A stretch of DNA of 51,547 bases from Phycisphaerae bacterium (lineage in GTDB: Bacteria; Planctomycetota; Phycisphaerae; UBA1845). The position numbers were made by a program, and so were the translations under genes. The stretch is from positions 1-51,547 of the forward strand of contig JAGFJJ010000042.1 of the NCBI GenBank assembly GCA_024102815.1. Reading direction: 5' to 3'. The notes beneath the pieces are model-generated. The model did no database searches and was not told where the DNA came from. It saw only the letters and a program-made list of their open reading frames with translations. Below are positions 1 to 8,301 of this stretch, piece by piece (the stretch's first letter is position 1; each line of letters opens with the position of its first letter).

Positions 1-564
1 TCAGCAGCTTTTCGCGCCACCGACGGAGATTGTCAGCCCCTTCGATCTCATGCAATGCGGTTGTTGCTGGTCTTCCTCGGTTCGCTTGGCAACTATTTCT
101 TAAACGTGGATCCACACCCGAAAATCAACGCGCCGTGCACCATCGGCCCGGGCGGTGGCGACGCCTCCAGGAAGTGGTTCCACGGCCGCTCCGCCTCTCC
201 CTGCGGATGTGAAGCTGGGTCCTTCACGCGGCACGCCGTTCCAAGCCGGATGCTCACCAACGTGGCCGTAGTGCTGGACGCGGAGCACGATGCAGCCCGC
301 GCCGTCGGTGCCGTCGAGCAGGCGCGCGCAGCGGATCGGCGGTATCGCGGTTGCAATACTGGACTTGGGCTGGGCATGGGTCGGGAAGAGACTTCCCGTG
401 CTGAGGAATATTACGCTGTGTTGAACGCCGAGGATGTAGCTGCAACCGGGACACGGTCAACGAAGTACGCTCGATCCGGCTCCGCAATGCACGCTCCCTT
501 CGAGGCTGCGCCTTGCTCGCGGCAATGCCATGTATAACTTCGCTTCAGCCCGGGTATTCGCAAA
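1..564. other. No convincing gene
   Basis: No reading frame here looks like a protein: the open frames on both strands are rich in Arg, Pro, Ser and Ala, with no recognisable motif and no Shine-Dalgarno at their starts. The stretch lies downstream of the minus-strand response regulator that ends at 565, so it may hold that operon's terminator, but I see no clear stem with a T-run. Confidence 0.5.
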
Positions 565-1161
565 TCAGAATATTGATGGATCGTCTTGCGATAGCATGTC
601 CTTGCTACGTTCAAGCTCGTCCTCGATTTGCTCAAGCAATTCTCGGGTTGTCTTGGGTGGAGACTCTCTTGTCACCACCGCGCTACGCTCGCGGTGAGAC
701 ATCGACTGCATGCGTCGGAGAATCCGGGCCTCTTCGATTAGGGCGGATTGCCGCTTGGCGAGGTCAAGCAGTTTCTGGCTCTTTTCCAAAAGCTCCTTCT
801 GTTCCATTGCTCGACGGATGGCCATGGCCAATTCGACTTCGTTGCAGGGTTTAGTGAAGTATTGGTAGACATTTCCTCGGTTGATCGCGGTGAGCGCTGA
901 TTGGAGCGTCGGCTGGCCTGTCAGAACGATTCCGATGATGCTGGGCATTTTTTCCTGCAAGCGCGCCAGGAATTCTGTGCCAGTTATGCCAGGCATTTGC
1001 TCGTCGGTCACGATCAGATCAACACGATCCGTTTCGACTACGAATCCAGCTTCCGTCGCCGAGGCGGCGGTCACCAACCGGTAGCCTTCTTTGCGGAGGG
1101 CGCGCTTCAGCCCTTCCAGTACATGGGGTTCATCGTCAATCAGAAGGACAGTACGTTGCAT
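565..1161 (-). CDS. Response regulator, REC domain with C-terminal helical tail
   Basis: A single receiver domain fills roughly residues 1-120. The acidic pair and first helix are seen in LLIDDEPH, the phospho-acceptor Asp in LIVTDEQMPG, the conserved Thr in VLTGQ and the Lys in FTKPC. After the domain comes about 75 residues of charged helix with no DNA-binding or enzymatic domain, so it probably acts by protein contact or as a phosphate sink for the kinase encoded at the head of the operon. I chose the ATG at 1161 over an upstream frame start at 1194 because AGGAG lies seven bases before it. It is the last gene of a five-gene minus-strand signalling operon and sits about 50 bp after the preceding stop. 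Confidence 0.85.
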   Translation of the reverse strand: MQRTVLLIDDEPHVLEGLKRALRKEGYRLVTAASATEAGFVVETDRVDLIVTDEQMPGITGTEFLARLQEKMPSIIGIVLTGQPTLQSALTAINRGNVYQYFTKPCNEVELAMAIRRAMEQKELLEKSQKLLDLAKRQSALIEEARILRRMQSMSHRERSAVVTRESPPKTTRELLEQIEDELERSKDMLSQDDPSIF

Positions 1162-1210
1162 TAGTTCACTCCTGAACGCGGCCATTGACAGCACTCAGTG
1201 CGTCCGGCAC

Positions 1211-2317
1211 TCACCGCGGTTTACGAACCAGAACTTGCAGCCGATCGCTAAGCCGTCCGCTTTCCGCGAAGTTCACCAGGCGTTGCTTCATACCCAAAGT
1301 CACCTGTTGCCCGCGGAGCACCAGCAGGAGACCGTCGCTTGTTCTGACGTCTTCTGCCAGAATCATGTGGTTCTGCAGATCGGCCGGCGCCAACACGTGC
1401 CGCTCGAATTGCTCATCCACGCGAAGCGCCGACTGCAAAGCGTTCAGCAGCTCTTGGTCCTGACCGCCTCGCTCTCGCAATCGTAAGATCGCATCAACCT
1501 CGGAGAGCCCTTGCTGTGTGAGTTGATCGAATTCGGCCGCCAGCTTGAGAATGCGTGCGCCTATGGGCGCCTCGGTTTCCGGTCGATTCTGCTCGCGGAC
1601 GAGAGCGGCGACTGGCTCGAGCCTTGGAATGTGGGAGATCAGCGCTGCGCCGAGCACGGGATGCTCGGCGACTGCTTTCTGCTCCGCATCGGATAGGCCG
1701 CCGCCGCGGTACGCTTTGTCGAGAACGTTTGGCGGGAGAGCGATGCAACCGAGTTGCGAGAGCATGGCGGCGATCTCAACCTGCCATGCGTGCTTTACGC
1801 CCAAGACTCGCGCCAGTGCCCGGACAAGGCGATGCAGCCGATCAGCGCGACCGAACGCCATTGGATTGGCAAGGGACAGGACCTCACAGAGTACCTTGAT
1901 CGAACCGCGCAGCGTCTGCTCGAGAAGCACTTTTTCTGCCTGAACCAGCTCGAACTGCCGCAGGCCTTCATTTAGTGCGGCGGCGAGGGTCTCGGGGGGA
2001 CAGGGTTTGGTCAGAAATCGAAAGACGTTGCCTGCGTTGACGGCATCGATCGCCACGGTTAGCTCGGCACAGCCGGTGAGCATCATGCGAACGGTGTCAG
2101 GCGCGCGTTGGCGAATCTCGGTCAGCAGCGCGACACCGTCCATACCTGGCATTCGCATGTCGGATATGATCACGGCGTATGGTTCGCCTCGCTGTAAGCA
2201 CTCGAGCGCCTCGGCGGCGCCTGTGGCAACGTCCAAGTCGAATTGATTGCGCAGATTTCGGCGATAGCCGTCAAGGACGTGCGGCTCATCGTCCACGCAC
2301 AGCACACGACGGTTCAT
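1211..2317 (-). CDS. REC protein with degenerate HD-GYP-like output domain
   Basis: Residues 1-125 form a REC domain (CVDDEPH; phospho-acceptor in IISDMRMPGMDG; MLTG; FLTKPC). The C-terminal half follows the helical layout of an HD-GYP or HDOD domain, but the catalytic signatures are gone: the place of HDxGKIGIP reads LSQLGCIALP, and the later HHE position reads as REQNRP. It is therefore unlikely to hydrolyse cyclic di-GMP, and may bind a ligand or regulate its active neighbour. The ATG at 2317 shares bases with the TGA of the upstream REC-HDOD gene (ATGA), which decides the start and implies translational coupling. A longer frame to 2362 has no such support. Function of the tail is inferred. 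Confidence 0.75.
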   Translation of the reverse strand: MNRRVLCVDDEPHVLDGYRRNLRNQFDLDVATGAAEALECLQRGEPYAVIISDMRMPGMDGVALLTEIRQRAPDTVRMMLTGCAELTVAIDAVNAGNVFRFLTKPCPPETLAAALNEGLRQFELVQAEKVLLEQTLRGSIKVLCEVLSLANPMAFGRADRLHRLVRALARVLGVKHAWQVEIAAMLSQLGCIALPPNVLDKAYRGGGLSDAEQKAVAEHPVLGAALISHIPRLEPVAALVREQNRPETEAPIGARILKLAAEFDQLTQQGLSEVDAILRLRERGGQDQELLNALQSALRVDEQFERHVLAPADLQNHMILAEDVRTSDGLLLVLRGQQVTLGMKQRLVNFAESGRLSDRLQVLVRKPR

Positions 2318-3516
2318 ATTGCTGTCCCCGACCGTACATTCGATTGACATGCCTGCTCCCAATCCGGAAGCCGGTGGTTGAGGTTCAGGCGGACCAAATG
2401 CTCAATATCGACCACCTCCTCGAGTTCATCGTCGTCCTCTCCCCGGTGCTCCAGCGCATTGGCGACGTGGACTGCCGTGAGCGGTGCAAAGTCTGACAGC
2501 GGAGTGGAAGAGGGCGTGTGGTGAAATGCCACAGCTTCCACCAGAGCATCCGGCAGCCCCCAAAGTCCGAGAAGATAGGCTCCCGCCTCCGCGTGCGTCA
2601 CGCCGAAAATCGTCCTCTCCAGTTCAATATCGGGCTTTTCGCCGTGGCGTTGCAAGACCAGTTCGTACTCCCCGGGGTGGCAATTCGCCAAGATGAGCTT
2701 GCCGGCATCGTGCAGCAGGCCGCCCAGAAAAGCATGGCTCATAAGAGTCTTCTCGGCTTCCTCGCTTCGACAGATGGCGCGGGCGAATGTCGCAACACCC
2801 AGCGAGTGCGCCGTGACGCGTTCAATGGCAATGCCGGCCGAACGCGCGCCGTCGAATTGGCGGAATACGTGCATCGTCAAGATCAGCGAGCCGACGATGT
2901 CAAGCCCCAGGAGCTTTACCGCTTCTGCGGCACTTGATACTTCATGACGGAGACCGAAAAAGGCCGAATTGACCAGCTGGAGGACTTTCGACGTCATCCC
3001 CACGTCCTGCTCGATGATCTTGCCCAACCGGCAGATGGATGGCTCTGGGGACGACAACTCTTCTTGGACCTGGACATACTGAGTTGGCAGGCTCGGCAAG
3101 GACTCGATGCCGCCAATCGTGCGTTCCAACTTGTCGTTGTGAACGACAGCCCGTAAAGCGATCGCTCGTTCGACGCACTGGCGAAGCCGGTCAGGATCAC
3201 AGGGCTTGGCCAGGTACTGATGCGCCGGTCCCACAGAACGGAGGATCATCTCATTATCGGAATGTCCCGAGAGTATGATGCGCACGATGTGCGGGTAAGT
3301 CTCCCGAACTTCGTTCAGCAGCAGCGCGCCGTCCATTCCTGGCATACGCATGTCGGAAACGACAACATCAAATGGGTGCATTCGGAGTCGGTCGATCGCC
3401 GCTTCTCCACTTTCTACGAAGTGCATGTCCCAGGTATCGCGCATGCCTCGCAGCATGCGGCGCAGTCCGTCCAGAATGCGCGGCTCGTCATCCACGAACA
3501 GAATGTGCTTTTTCAT
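2314..3516 (-). CDS. REC-HDOD response regulator
   Basis: A REC domain (FVDDEPR; DVVVSDMRMPGMDG; ILSGHSD; LAKPC) occupies residues 1-125, followed by an HDOD domain at about 130-335. Its signatures include the IIEQDVGMTSKVLQLVNSA stretch, the LLGLDIVGSL helix and a retained HD-like GLLHDAGKLIL motif. HDOD proteins of this type act in signalling, often in phosphorelay or cyclic-dinucleotide pathways, and generally have no proven catalysis. The gene overlaps both neighbours by ATGA, so its level is probably tied to that of the upstream HD-GYP phosphodiesterase. Length (400 residues) is normal for REC-HDOD proteins. Confidence 0.85.
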   Translation of the reverse strand: MKKHILFVDDEPRILDGLRRMLRGMRDTWDMHFVESGEAAIDRLRMHPFDVVVSDMRMPGMDGALLLNEVRETYPHIVRIILSGHSDNEMILRSVGPAHQYLAKPCDPDRLRQCVERAIALRAVVHNDKLERTIGGIESLPSLPTQYVQVQEELSSPEPSICRLGKIIEQDVGMTSKVLQLVNSAFFGLRHEVSSAAEAVKLLGLDIVGSLILTMHVFRQFDGARSAGIAIERVTAHSLGVATFARAICRSEEAEKTLMSHAFLGGLLHDAGKLILANCHPGEYELVLQRHGEKPDIELERTIFGVTHAEAGAYLLGLWGLPDALVEAVAFHHTPSSTPLSDFAPLTAVHVANALEHRGEDDDELEEVVDIEHLVRLNLNHRLPDWEQACQSNVRSGTAI

Positions 3517-4649
3517 AACACGCTCACCAATTCGAGCGCCGTGGCGTCGTCGGCGAGCTTCGCCTGCGTCACTCGAATAGCCGGAATGGCAGACTCGAAG
3601 GCACGTACGATCACTGGGTCGAATTGCGCCCCCGCCTCCGCCCGAATGACACTCACCGCATGATCGAACGGCAGCGCCGGCTTGTAGGGCCTCTCGGCGC
3701 AGATCGCGTCGAACGCGTCAGCAACGGCGACAATTCTCGCTTCCCGCGGCGTCTGGTCACCGCGAAGCTCCCGCGGATAGCCACGCCCATCCCAACGCTC
3801 ATGATGGCCCAGGGCAATCCTGGCAGCCATTGCCAGCGCCGGGTAGACCGGATCGGCGCACGCGTTCGGACTCATCCTCTCCAGCATCATGGCCATCGGC
3901 GGCCGCTCTCGGAGGATGGCCTCGCCAATCCGGCAGTGCTCCTGCATCACCGCGCACTCCGCCGCGGTGAGAGGTCCCGGTTTGCGGAGAATGTGATCGG
4001 GAATTCCGATCTTGCCGACATCGTGCAAGGGAGCTGCGATTAGCAACTCTCCGCAGTAATCGTCGTCGAGCCGAAGTGCCTTGGCGACATGAAAGCTGTA
4101 CCATGCCACGCGAAGTACGTGGTGCCCTGTTTGTTCGTCGCGCAGCTCGCCGGCTTTGGCCAGGCGCCAAAGGATCTCGCGGCGTGAGTCTTCCAAGGCG
4201 GCCGTGCGTTCCAGCACCCGCCGGTCGAGCCGGGCATTCTGCTCGTTCAATTCATCCTCGAAAGTCTTGATGCGCAGCGCGTTGCGCAATCGGGCGAGAA
4301 GTTCCTCGAACTGCACCGGCTTGCTGAGCAGGTCTGCGGCGTCAAGGTCGAGCGCCTCGCGCTTGAGTTCCGCTTCCTGGCGACCTGAAAGGAAGATCAC
4401 TGGCACGCGGCGGCCTTCGGGCGTGGCCCGCAACTGCGTTATTAGCGCGAAGCCATCCATCGCGGGCATCGTGCAGTCGGATACGAGTACGTCTACTTCG
4501 CCCGCTACGCATGCCTGAAGCGCTTTGATCGAATCATCCGTGAAGTTCGAAACGAACCGATGCGATTGCGATCGCATCATCCGCCGCAGCCCATCCAGAA
4601 CGGCCGGTTCATCGTCAACGAAGAGAATCCGTGCTGGATGTGCGGGCAT
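3513..4649 (-). CDS. REC-HD-GYP cyclic-di-GMP phosphodiesterase (RpfG-like)
   Basis: The REC domain (FVDDEPA; phospho-acceptor in VLVSDCTMPAMDG; FLSGR; LSKPVQ) is joined by a coiled linker to a complete HD-GYP domain at about residues 160-365. HDVGKIGIPDHIL and the HHERWDGRGYP motif are both intact, as is the later VADAFDAI. The predicted reaction is hydrolysis of cyclic di-GMP, controlled by phosphorylation of the REC domain. The start is taken as the ATG at 4649, which shares its A with the TGA of the upstream kinase gene (TGATG). A TTG three bases earlier is an alternative. Adjacent to and co-transcribed with the kinase, it is the likely main output of this pathway. Confidence 0.9.
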   Translation of the reverse strand: MPAHPARILFVDDEPAVLDGLRRMMRSQSHRFVSNFTDDSIKALQACVAGEVDVLVSDCTMPAMDGFALITQLRATPEGRRVPVIFLSGRQEAELKREALDLDAADLLSKPVQFEELLARLRNALRIKTFEDELNEQNARLDRRVLERTAALEDSRREILWRLAKAGELRDEQTGHHVLRVAWYSFHVAKALRLDDDYCGELLIAAPLHDVGKIGIPDHILRKPGPLTAAECAVMQEHCRIGEAILRERPPMAMMLERMSPNACADPVYPALAMAARIALGHHERWDGRGYPRELRGDQTPREARIVAVADAFDAICAERPYKPALPFDHAVSVIRAEAGAQFDPVIVRAFESAIPAIRVTQAKLADDATALELVSVL

Positions 4650-7600
4650 CAATCGGCGCCTTTCCGAGAAATAGCCAAGGGCAATCGGATCACGAACGTG
4701 GTTCCCACGCCCGGCTCCGACTCGAACTCGATGGACCCGCCGTGCTGTTCGACGATCACCGACCGCGCGACAGCAAGGCCTTGGCCAGTTCCCTTTCCGA
4801 CGGCCTTGGTTGTGAAGAAATGCTCGAAAACCTTCGGGCGATTCTCCGCGGCGATACCTGAGCCAGTGTCGGAAACTCGAATCTCCACAAGCTCACCCAG
4901 GTCTCTGGTCTCTACGGTGATGCATCCTTTGTTGCCGGAATTCCTGCCTATCTTCTCCTCAATTGCATGGGCAGCGTTAACAACTAGATTCAAAATGACC
5001 TGGTTGAACGAGCCGAGGGCGACCGGCACGGAAGGCAAGTCCGGCGCCAGCCGCAAATCAAGGTCGGCAACATATTTCCACTCGTTCCGAGCAATGGTGA
5101 CAGTGCTCTCGATGGCCTTGTTCAGATCGGCCGGCGAGCGTTCGTTCGTCGCTGGATGGGAAAAATCCTTCATCGCCCGCACGATGCGCGTCACACGCTC
5201 AAGTCCTTCCAACGACTGCTCGATGGCTCTCGGAACTTCCTCGGAAATGAAAGCGAAATCGAGTGCCTCCAACGCGCGCTCCAGCGCCTCGGCCCGCTTG
5301 GCAACTTCCGGCGAGTCACCATCCTTGAGCAGATCCCTACACTTCTGGACTGCCTGTACCAGATCGCCAGCACTCTCCCGAAGAAAGCGGGTGTTGTCGC
5401 TGACGAATTGAGTCGGCGTGTTAATCTCATGGGCGATCCCCGCAGCGAGCTGCCCGATAGACTGAAGCTTTTGCGTCTGCAGTCTCTGTGATTCCTCTGC
5501 TTCTTCCGACGTCACGTCCGCCTTGATGGCCACAAAGTGCGTTACGTCATTGCTATGGATCCGCACTGGTGTAATCGTCATCCGTTCTGTATACACCGTG
5601 CCATCCTTGCGGCGATTCTTAAGTTTGCCAGTCCAGACCTGGCCGCTCAGAATCGTTCTCCACATCTCTTCGTAGAACGCCTGCCCGTGACGGCCACTCT
5701 TCAATCTGCGCGGATTCCCGCCAATGGCTTCCTCGCGAGTGTACCCCGTCAACAACTCGAATGCGTCGTTTACCCACTCGATTCGTGCCGACCGGTCCGT
5801 TATAACGATCGCTTCGTTGCTGGCCTGAAGTGCATTCATTAAGAGCTGAATGTGGCGCGTGGACTTTTCCCGGTCCGAGACATCTCGGAAGACGGCCAGT
5901 ACACGGCATGGCAATGTTTCACCTAGCGAAAGCGCAGATACGTCGGCAATTACATGACGACCGTCGTGATGATGGAAGTCAACCATAAACCGCGTATCGC
6001 CTTTCCCCCACAGCAATGACGTGAACTCCAGCTGTAGCCCCGCCAGCGCCGTCTCTTCGAAAAGCCCCAATTGACTAAAGGTCTGGCCCACAAGTTCCTG
6101 GACCGGGAGTCCAAGGATCAGTGAGGCCGCGGGGTTCGTATCCACAATACGGCCTTCGGAATCCAACTGGACGATTCCATCAGGAATATTCCGGACCAGG
6201 TTGGACCAGCGCAGTTCACTGACACGCAGGAGCTCGACACTTCGGGCGCTGCGGAGCGAAATAGTCGCCAACTCGCCAAACGCTTGAGCAAGGTCAGCAT
6301 CTTCCCTCGTGAATCCGCCCGGTTTGTTACGCAGAGCAAGCAGTCCAATAGCTTTGCCATCCAGCACCAGTGGGGCGAATAGGACATTCTCAAGTGGAAT
6401 ATGGCCTTCGGCCGTGAACTTTGCCCAATCAGATGCTGCGCAAGCGTTATCGAATACACAACGGCCCGAACGATGCGCTTCGGCGCGCAGGCCTTGGATA
6501 GGCATGGGTGCATTCGGATCGGCCGAACAAACTTCCCCTCCGGCGTCGTGGAACAGGACTTCGTGCTCCACACCACTTTCTGCGAGAAGCGCAACGTATC
6601 CGGAAGTAGCGCCAACAAGCGTCTTGCAGGCGGAGAAGATATCTCGGGCCGACTCCGCAAACGAATCATGCTCAAGCACGGTTTGGGCCGCCCGTAATAG
6701 TCCCTCCAGTTCGCGCCGCTTCCGCGTCGCGTCCTCGAGGGCATTATTCAGTTGAACCTCGGCCGCCTTGCGCTCGGTAATATCGGCGAAAATGCCGAGA
6801 ATGCCGAAAATCGATCCGTCCGAACCACGAAGCGGCACTTTGCTGGTAAGCAGCGTCGCTTGAGAGCCGTCGGAACGTTGCTGAGTTTCTTCGATGTCTG
6901 TGATCGGGCGGCCTGACTCCATCACCTTCTGGTCGCACGACCGATACCAGCCAGCCTCGGTCGCGCCCCAGGGCATATCAAAGTCCGTCAGTCCTTTGAT
7001 ACTCTCCGGCCCATCCAACCCCGCAATCCGGGCGAAGTTTTCGTTGCAACCGAGATACTTTAACTCACGGTCTTTCCAAAATACGTAGTACGGGATGTGG
7101 GAGACAATTTTCTCGAGGAGTTCTGCGGACTCGACCAACTGCTGTTGCTCGGCGGTCCGGCGGGATATGTCTCTGGCGATTCCGACAGCGTGGAAGCCCT
7201 CACTGGACCTATAAGCGGAGAGAGTCAATTCGATCGGAATCGTCGTTCCATCCTTCCGCAATGCCGTAAGTTCCATTGGTCGGCCGACAGCAGGCCCCTT
7301 CCCGGCGATCGCGAATTGGTTCAACGCCGCACGTTTCTTTTCATGGCATTCGGCAGGAATGATCAGCCCTGTCATATCGCTCCCGATGGCTTCCGCGGCC
7401 GTGAAGCCAAAGATGCGTTCCGCCGAGGCGTTCCAATCCATGATCGTGCCTCTCGCATCGGCAACAACAATGGCGTCGTGCGCTGTGGCGATAATTGCTT
7501 TGTCTCGTGCCTCGGAGATATGCTGGTTGGCCTCGGCGAGCCAGCGGGCCGTGATGTTCTCGTGGGCGATGACCAGATACGCCTCACCGTTTTCGACAAC

Positions 7601-7966
7601 GCGCGTAATTCGGCCCAGAAACCACCGCTGCTCGTTCGGTGAGTGGCATGGGTATTCGCATTCGAAGCACTTGCGCGTGCCCGCAAGGATTTCCCGGCCA
7701 GCACCGGCAAAGGACTGCGCGGTCTCGCGATCCTCTCCGCCCGCCGCCTCGCACGCTTCAAAATAGTTGGCGCCTTCGCATACGCTCCTGGAAGTTGGGC
7801 CGTTAAGTTCGGCAAAATGACGCCAAGCGGCATTGACGGCAATAATGGTGCCTCTTGCGTCGACGACAGCGATGTGCGCATCGAGACTGTCAAGGATTTT
7901 CTCGGCGAATGCACCTTGAAGAAGGCATGACGACATGACCATTTCCCCGCGGAGCGGTGGGCACAT
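4649..7966 (-). CDS. Multi-PAS/GAF sensor histidine kinase
   Basis: A large soluble-looking kinase. By eye it contains PAS domains near residues 20-140, 150-270, 280-400, 585-700 and 705-820, a GAF domain near 425-580, a dimerisation/phospho-acceptor helix with His846 in AAGIAHEINTP, and an HATPase_c domain (N box ILNLVVNAAHAIEE near 991-1004, G1 box DTGSGI near 1033, G2 box GKGTGQGLAVA). The AHEINTP(T/L)Q type of H box is typical of kinases that work with stand-alone REC or HD-GYP partners. No transmembrane segment is evident, so sensing is probably cytoplasmic (redox, gas or small ligand via PAS/GAF). It heads the operon and is translationally coupled to the HD-GYP gene. ATGs at 7942 and 7936 are alternative starts; the latter has GGGGA upstream. 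Confidence 0.88.
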   Translation of the reverse strand: MCPPLRGEMVMSSCLLQGAFAEKILDSLDAHIAVVDARGTIIAVNAAWRHFAELNGPTSRSVCEGANYFEACEAAGGEDRETAQSFAGAGREILAGTRKCFECEYPCHSPNEQRWFLGRITRVVENGEAYLVIAHENITARWLAEANQHISEARDKAIIATAHDAIVVADARGTIMDWNASAERIFGFTAAEAIGSDMTGLIIPAECHEKKRAALNQFAIAGKGPAVGRPMELTALRKDGTTIPIELTLSAYRSSEGFHAVGIARDISRRTAEQQQLVESAELLEKIVSHIPYYVFWKDRELKYLGCNENFARIAGLDGPESIKGLTDFDMPWGATEAGWYRSCDQKVMESGRPITDIEETQQRSDGSQATLLTSKVPLRGSDGSIFGILGIFADITERKAAEVQLNNALEDATRKRRELEGLLRAAQTVLEHDSFAESARDIFSACKTLVGATSGYVALLAESGVEHEVLFHDAGGEVCSADPNAPMPIQGLRAEAHRSGRCVFDNACAASDWAKFTAEGHIPLENVLFAPLVLDGKAIGLLALRNKPGGFTREDADLAQAFGELATISLRSARSVELLRVSELRWSNLVRNIPDGIVQLDSEGRIVDTNPAASLILGLPVQELVGQTFSQLGLFEETALAGLQLEFTSLLWGKGDTRFMVDFHHHDGRHVIADVSALSLGETLPCRVLAVFRDVSDREKSTRHIQLLMNALQASNEAIVITDRSARIEWVNDAFELLTGYTREEAIGGNPRRLKSGRHGQAFYEEMWRTILSGQVWTGKLKNRRKDGTVYTERMTITPVRIHSNDVTHFVAIKADVTSEEAEESQRLQTQKLQSIGQLAAGIAHEINTPTQFVSDNTRFLRESAGDLVQAVQKCRDLLKDGDSPEVAKRAEALERALEALDFAFISEEVPRAIEQSLEGLERVTRIVRAMKDFSHPATNERSPADLNKAIESTVTIARNEWKYVADLDLRLAPDLPSVPVALGSFNQVILNLVVNAAHAIEEKIGRNSGNKGCITVETRDLGELVEIRVSDTGSGIAAENRPKVFEHFFTTKAVGKGTGQGLAVARSVIVEQHGGSIEFESEPGVGTTFVIRLPLAISRKGAD

Positions 7967-8301
7967 TCGAATTGTACAGCCCCCGGATCCGGCAGAACCT
8001 CTGAGTCAAATGAGTCGTAAAGTGAGTGACCGCACCCAATTCATGCTCATCGAATGCCGTCAATGACAATCCCGTGGTTGATATCGGCATCTTCAGACCG
8101 AAGTCCGATCTCTTGTCGTTAGGCCGTAATTCGCCAAAAGTTCCTCACTGCGATTGTAGGGGAAAACCCTCACTGCTCGGCCTGCCCCTAATCCGCTCAG
8201 GAGAAATCCCATTCGCGGAGGCTTGGAACTGAAGAAGCTGTGTCGGGAATGGTCGTGCGCCGGCGCGCGGCACGCAACAATCACCTGTAAATTGCAGCGC
8301 A
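7967..8301. other. Intergenic region; probable left edge of the mobile element
   Basis: No gene is seen. The stretch separates the 5' end of the kinase operon from the 3' end of a large serine recombinase, where such enzymes commonly sit next to their attachment site. Upstream kinase promoter elements should also lie here. I could not identify a direct repeat with the region near 22.2-22.7 kb, so the exact att site is not assigned. Confidence 0.4.

Noticed and set aside
55..537. 160-residue plus-strand frame at window start
   Set aside because: Composition and lack of start signal do not support a gene.
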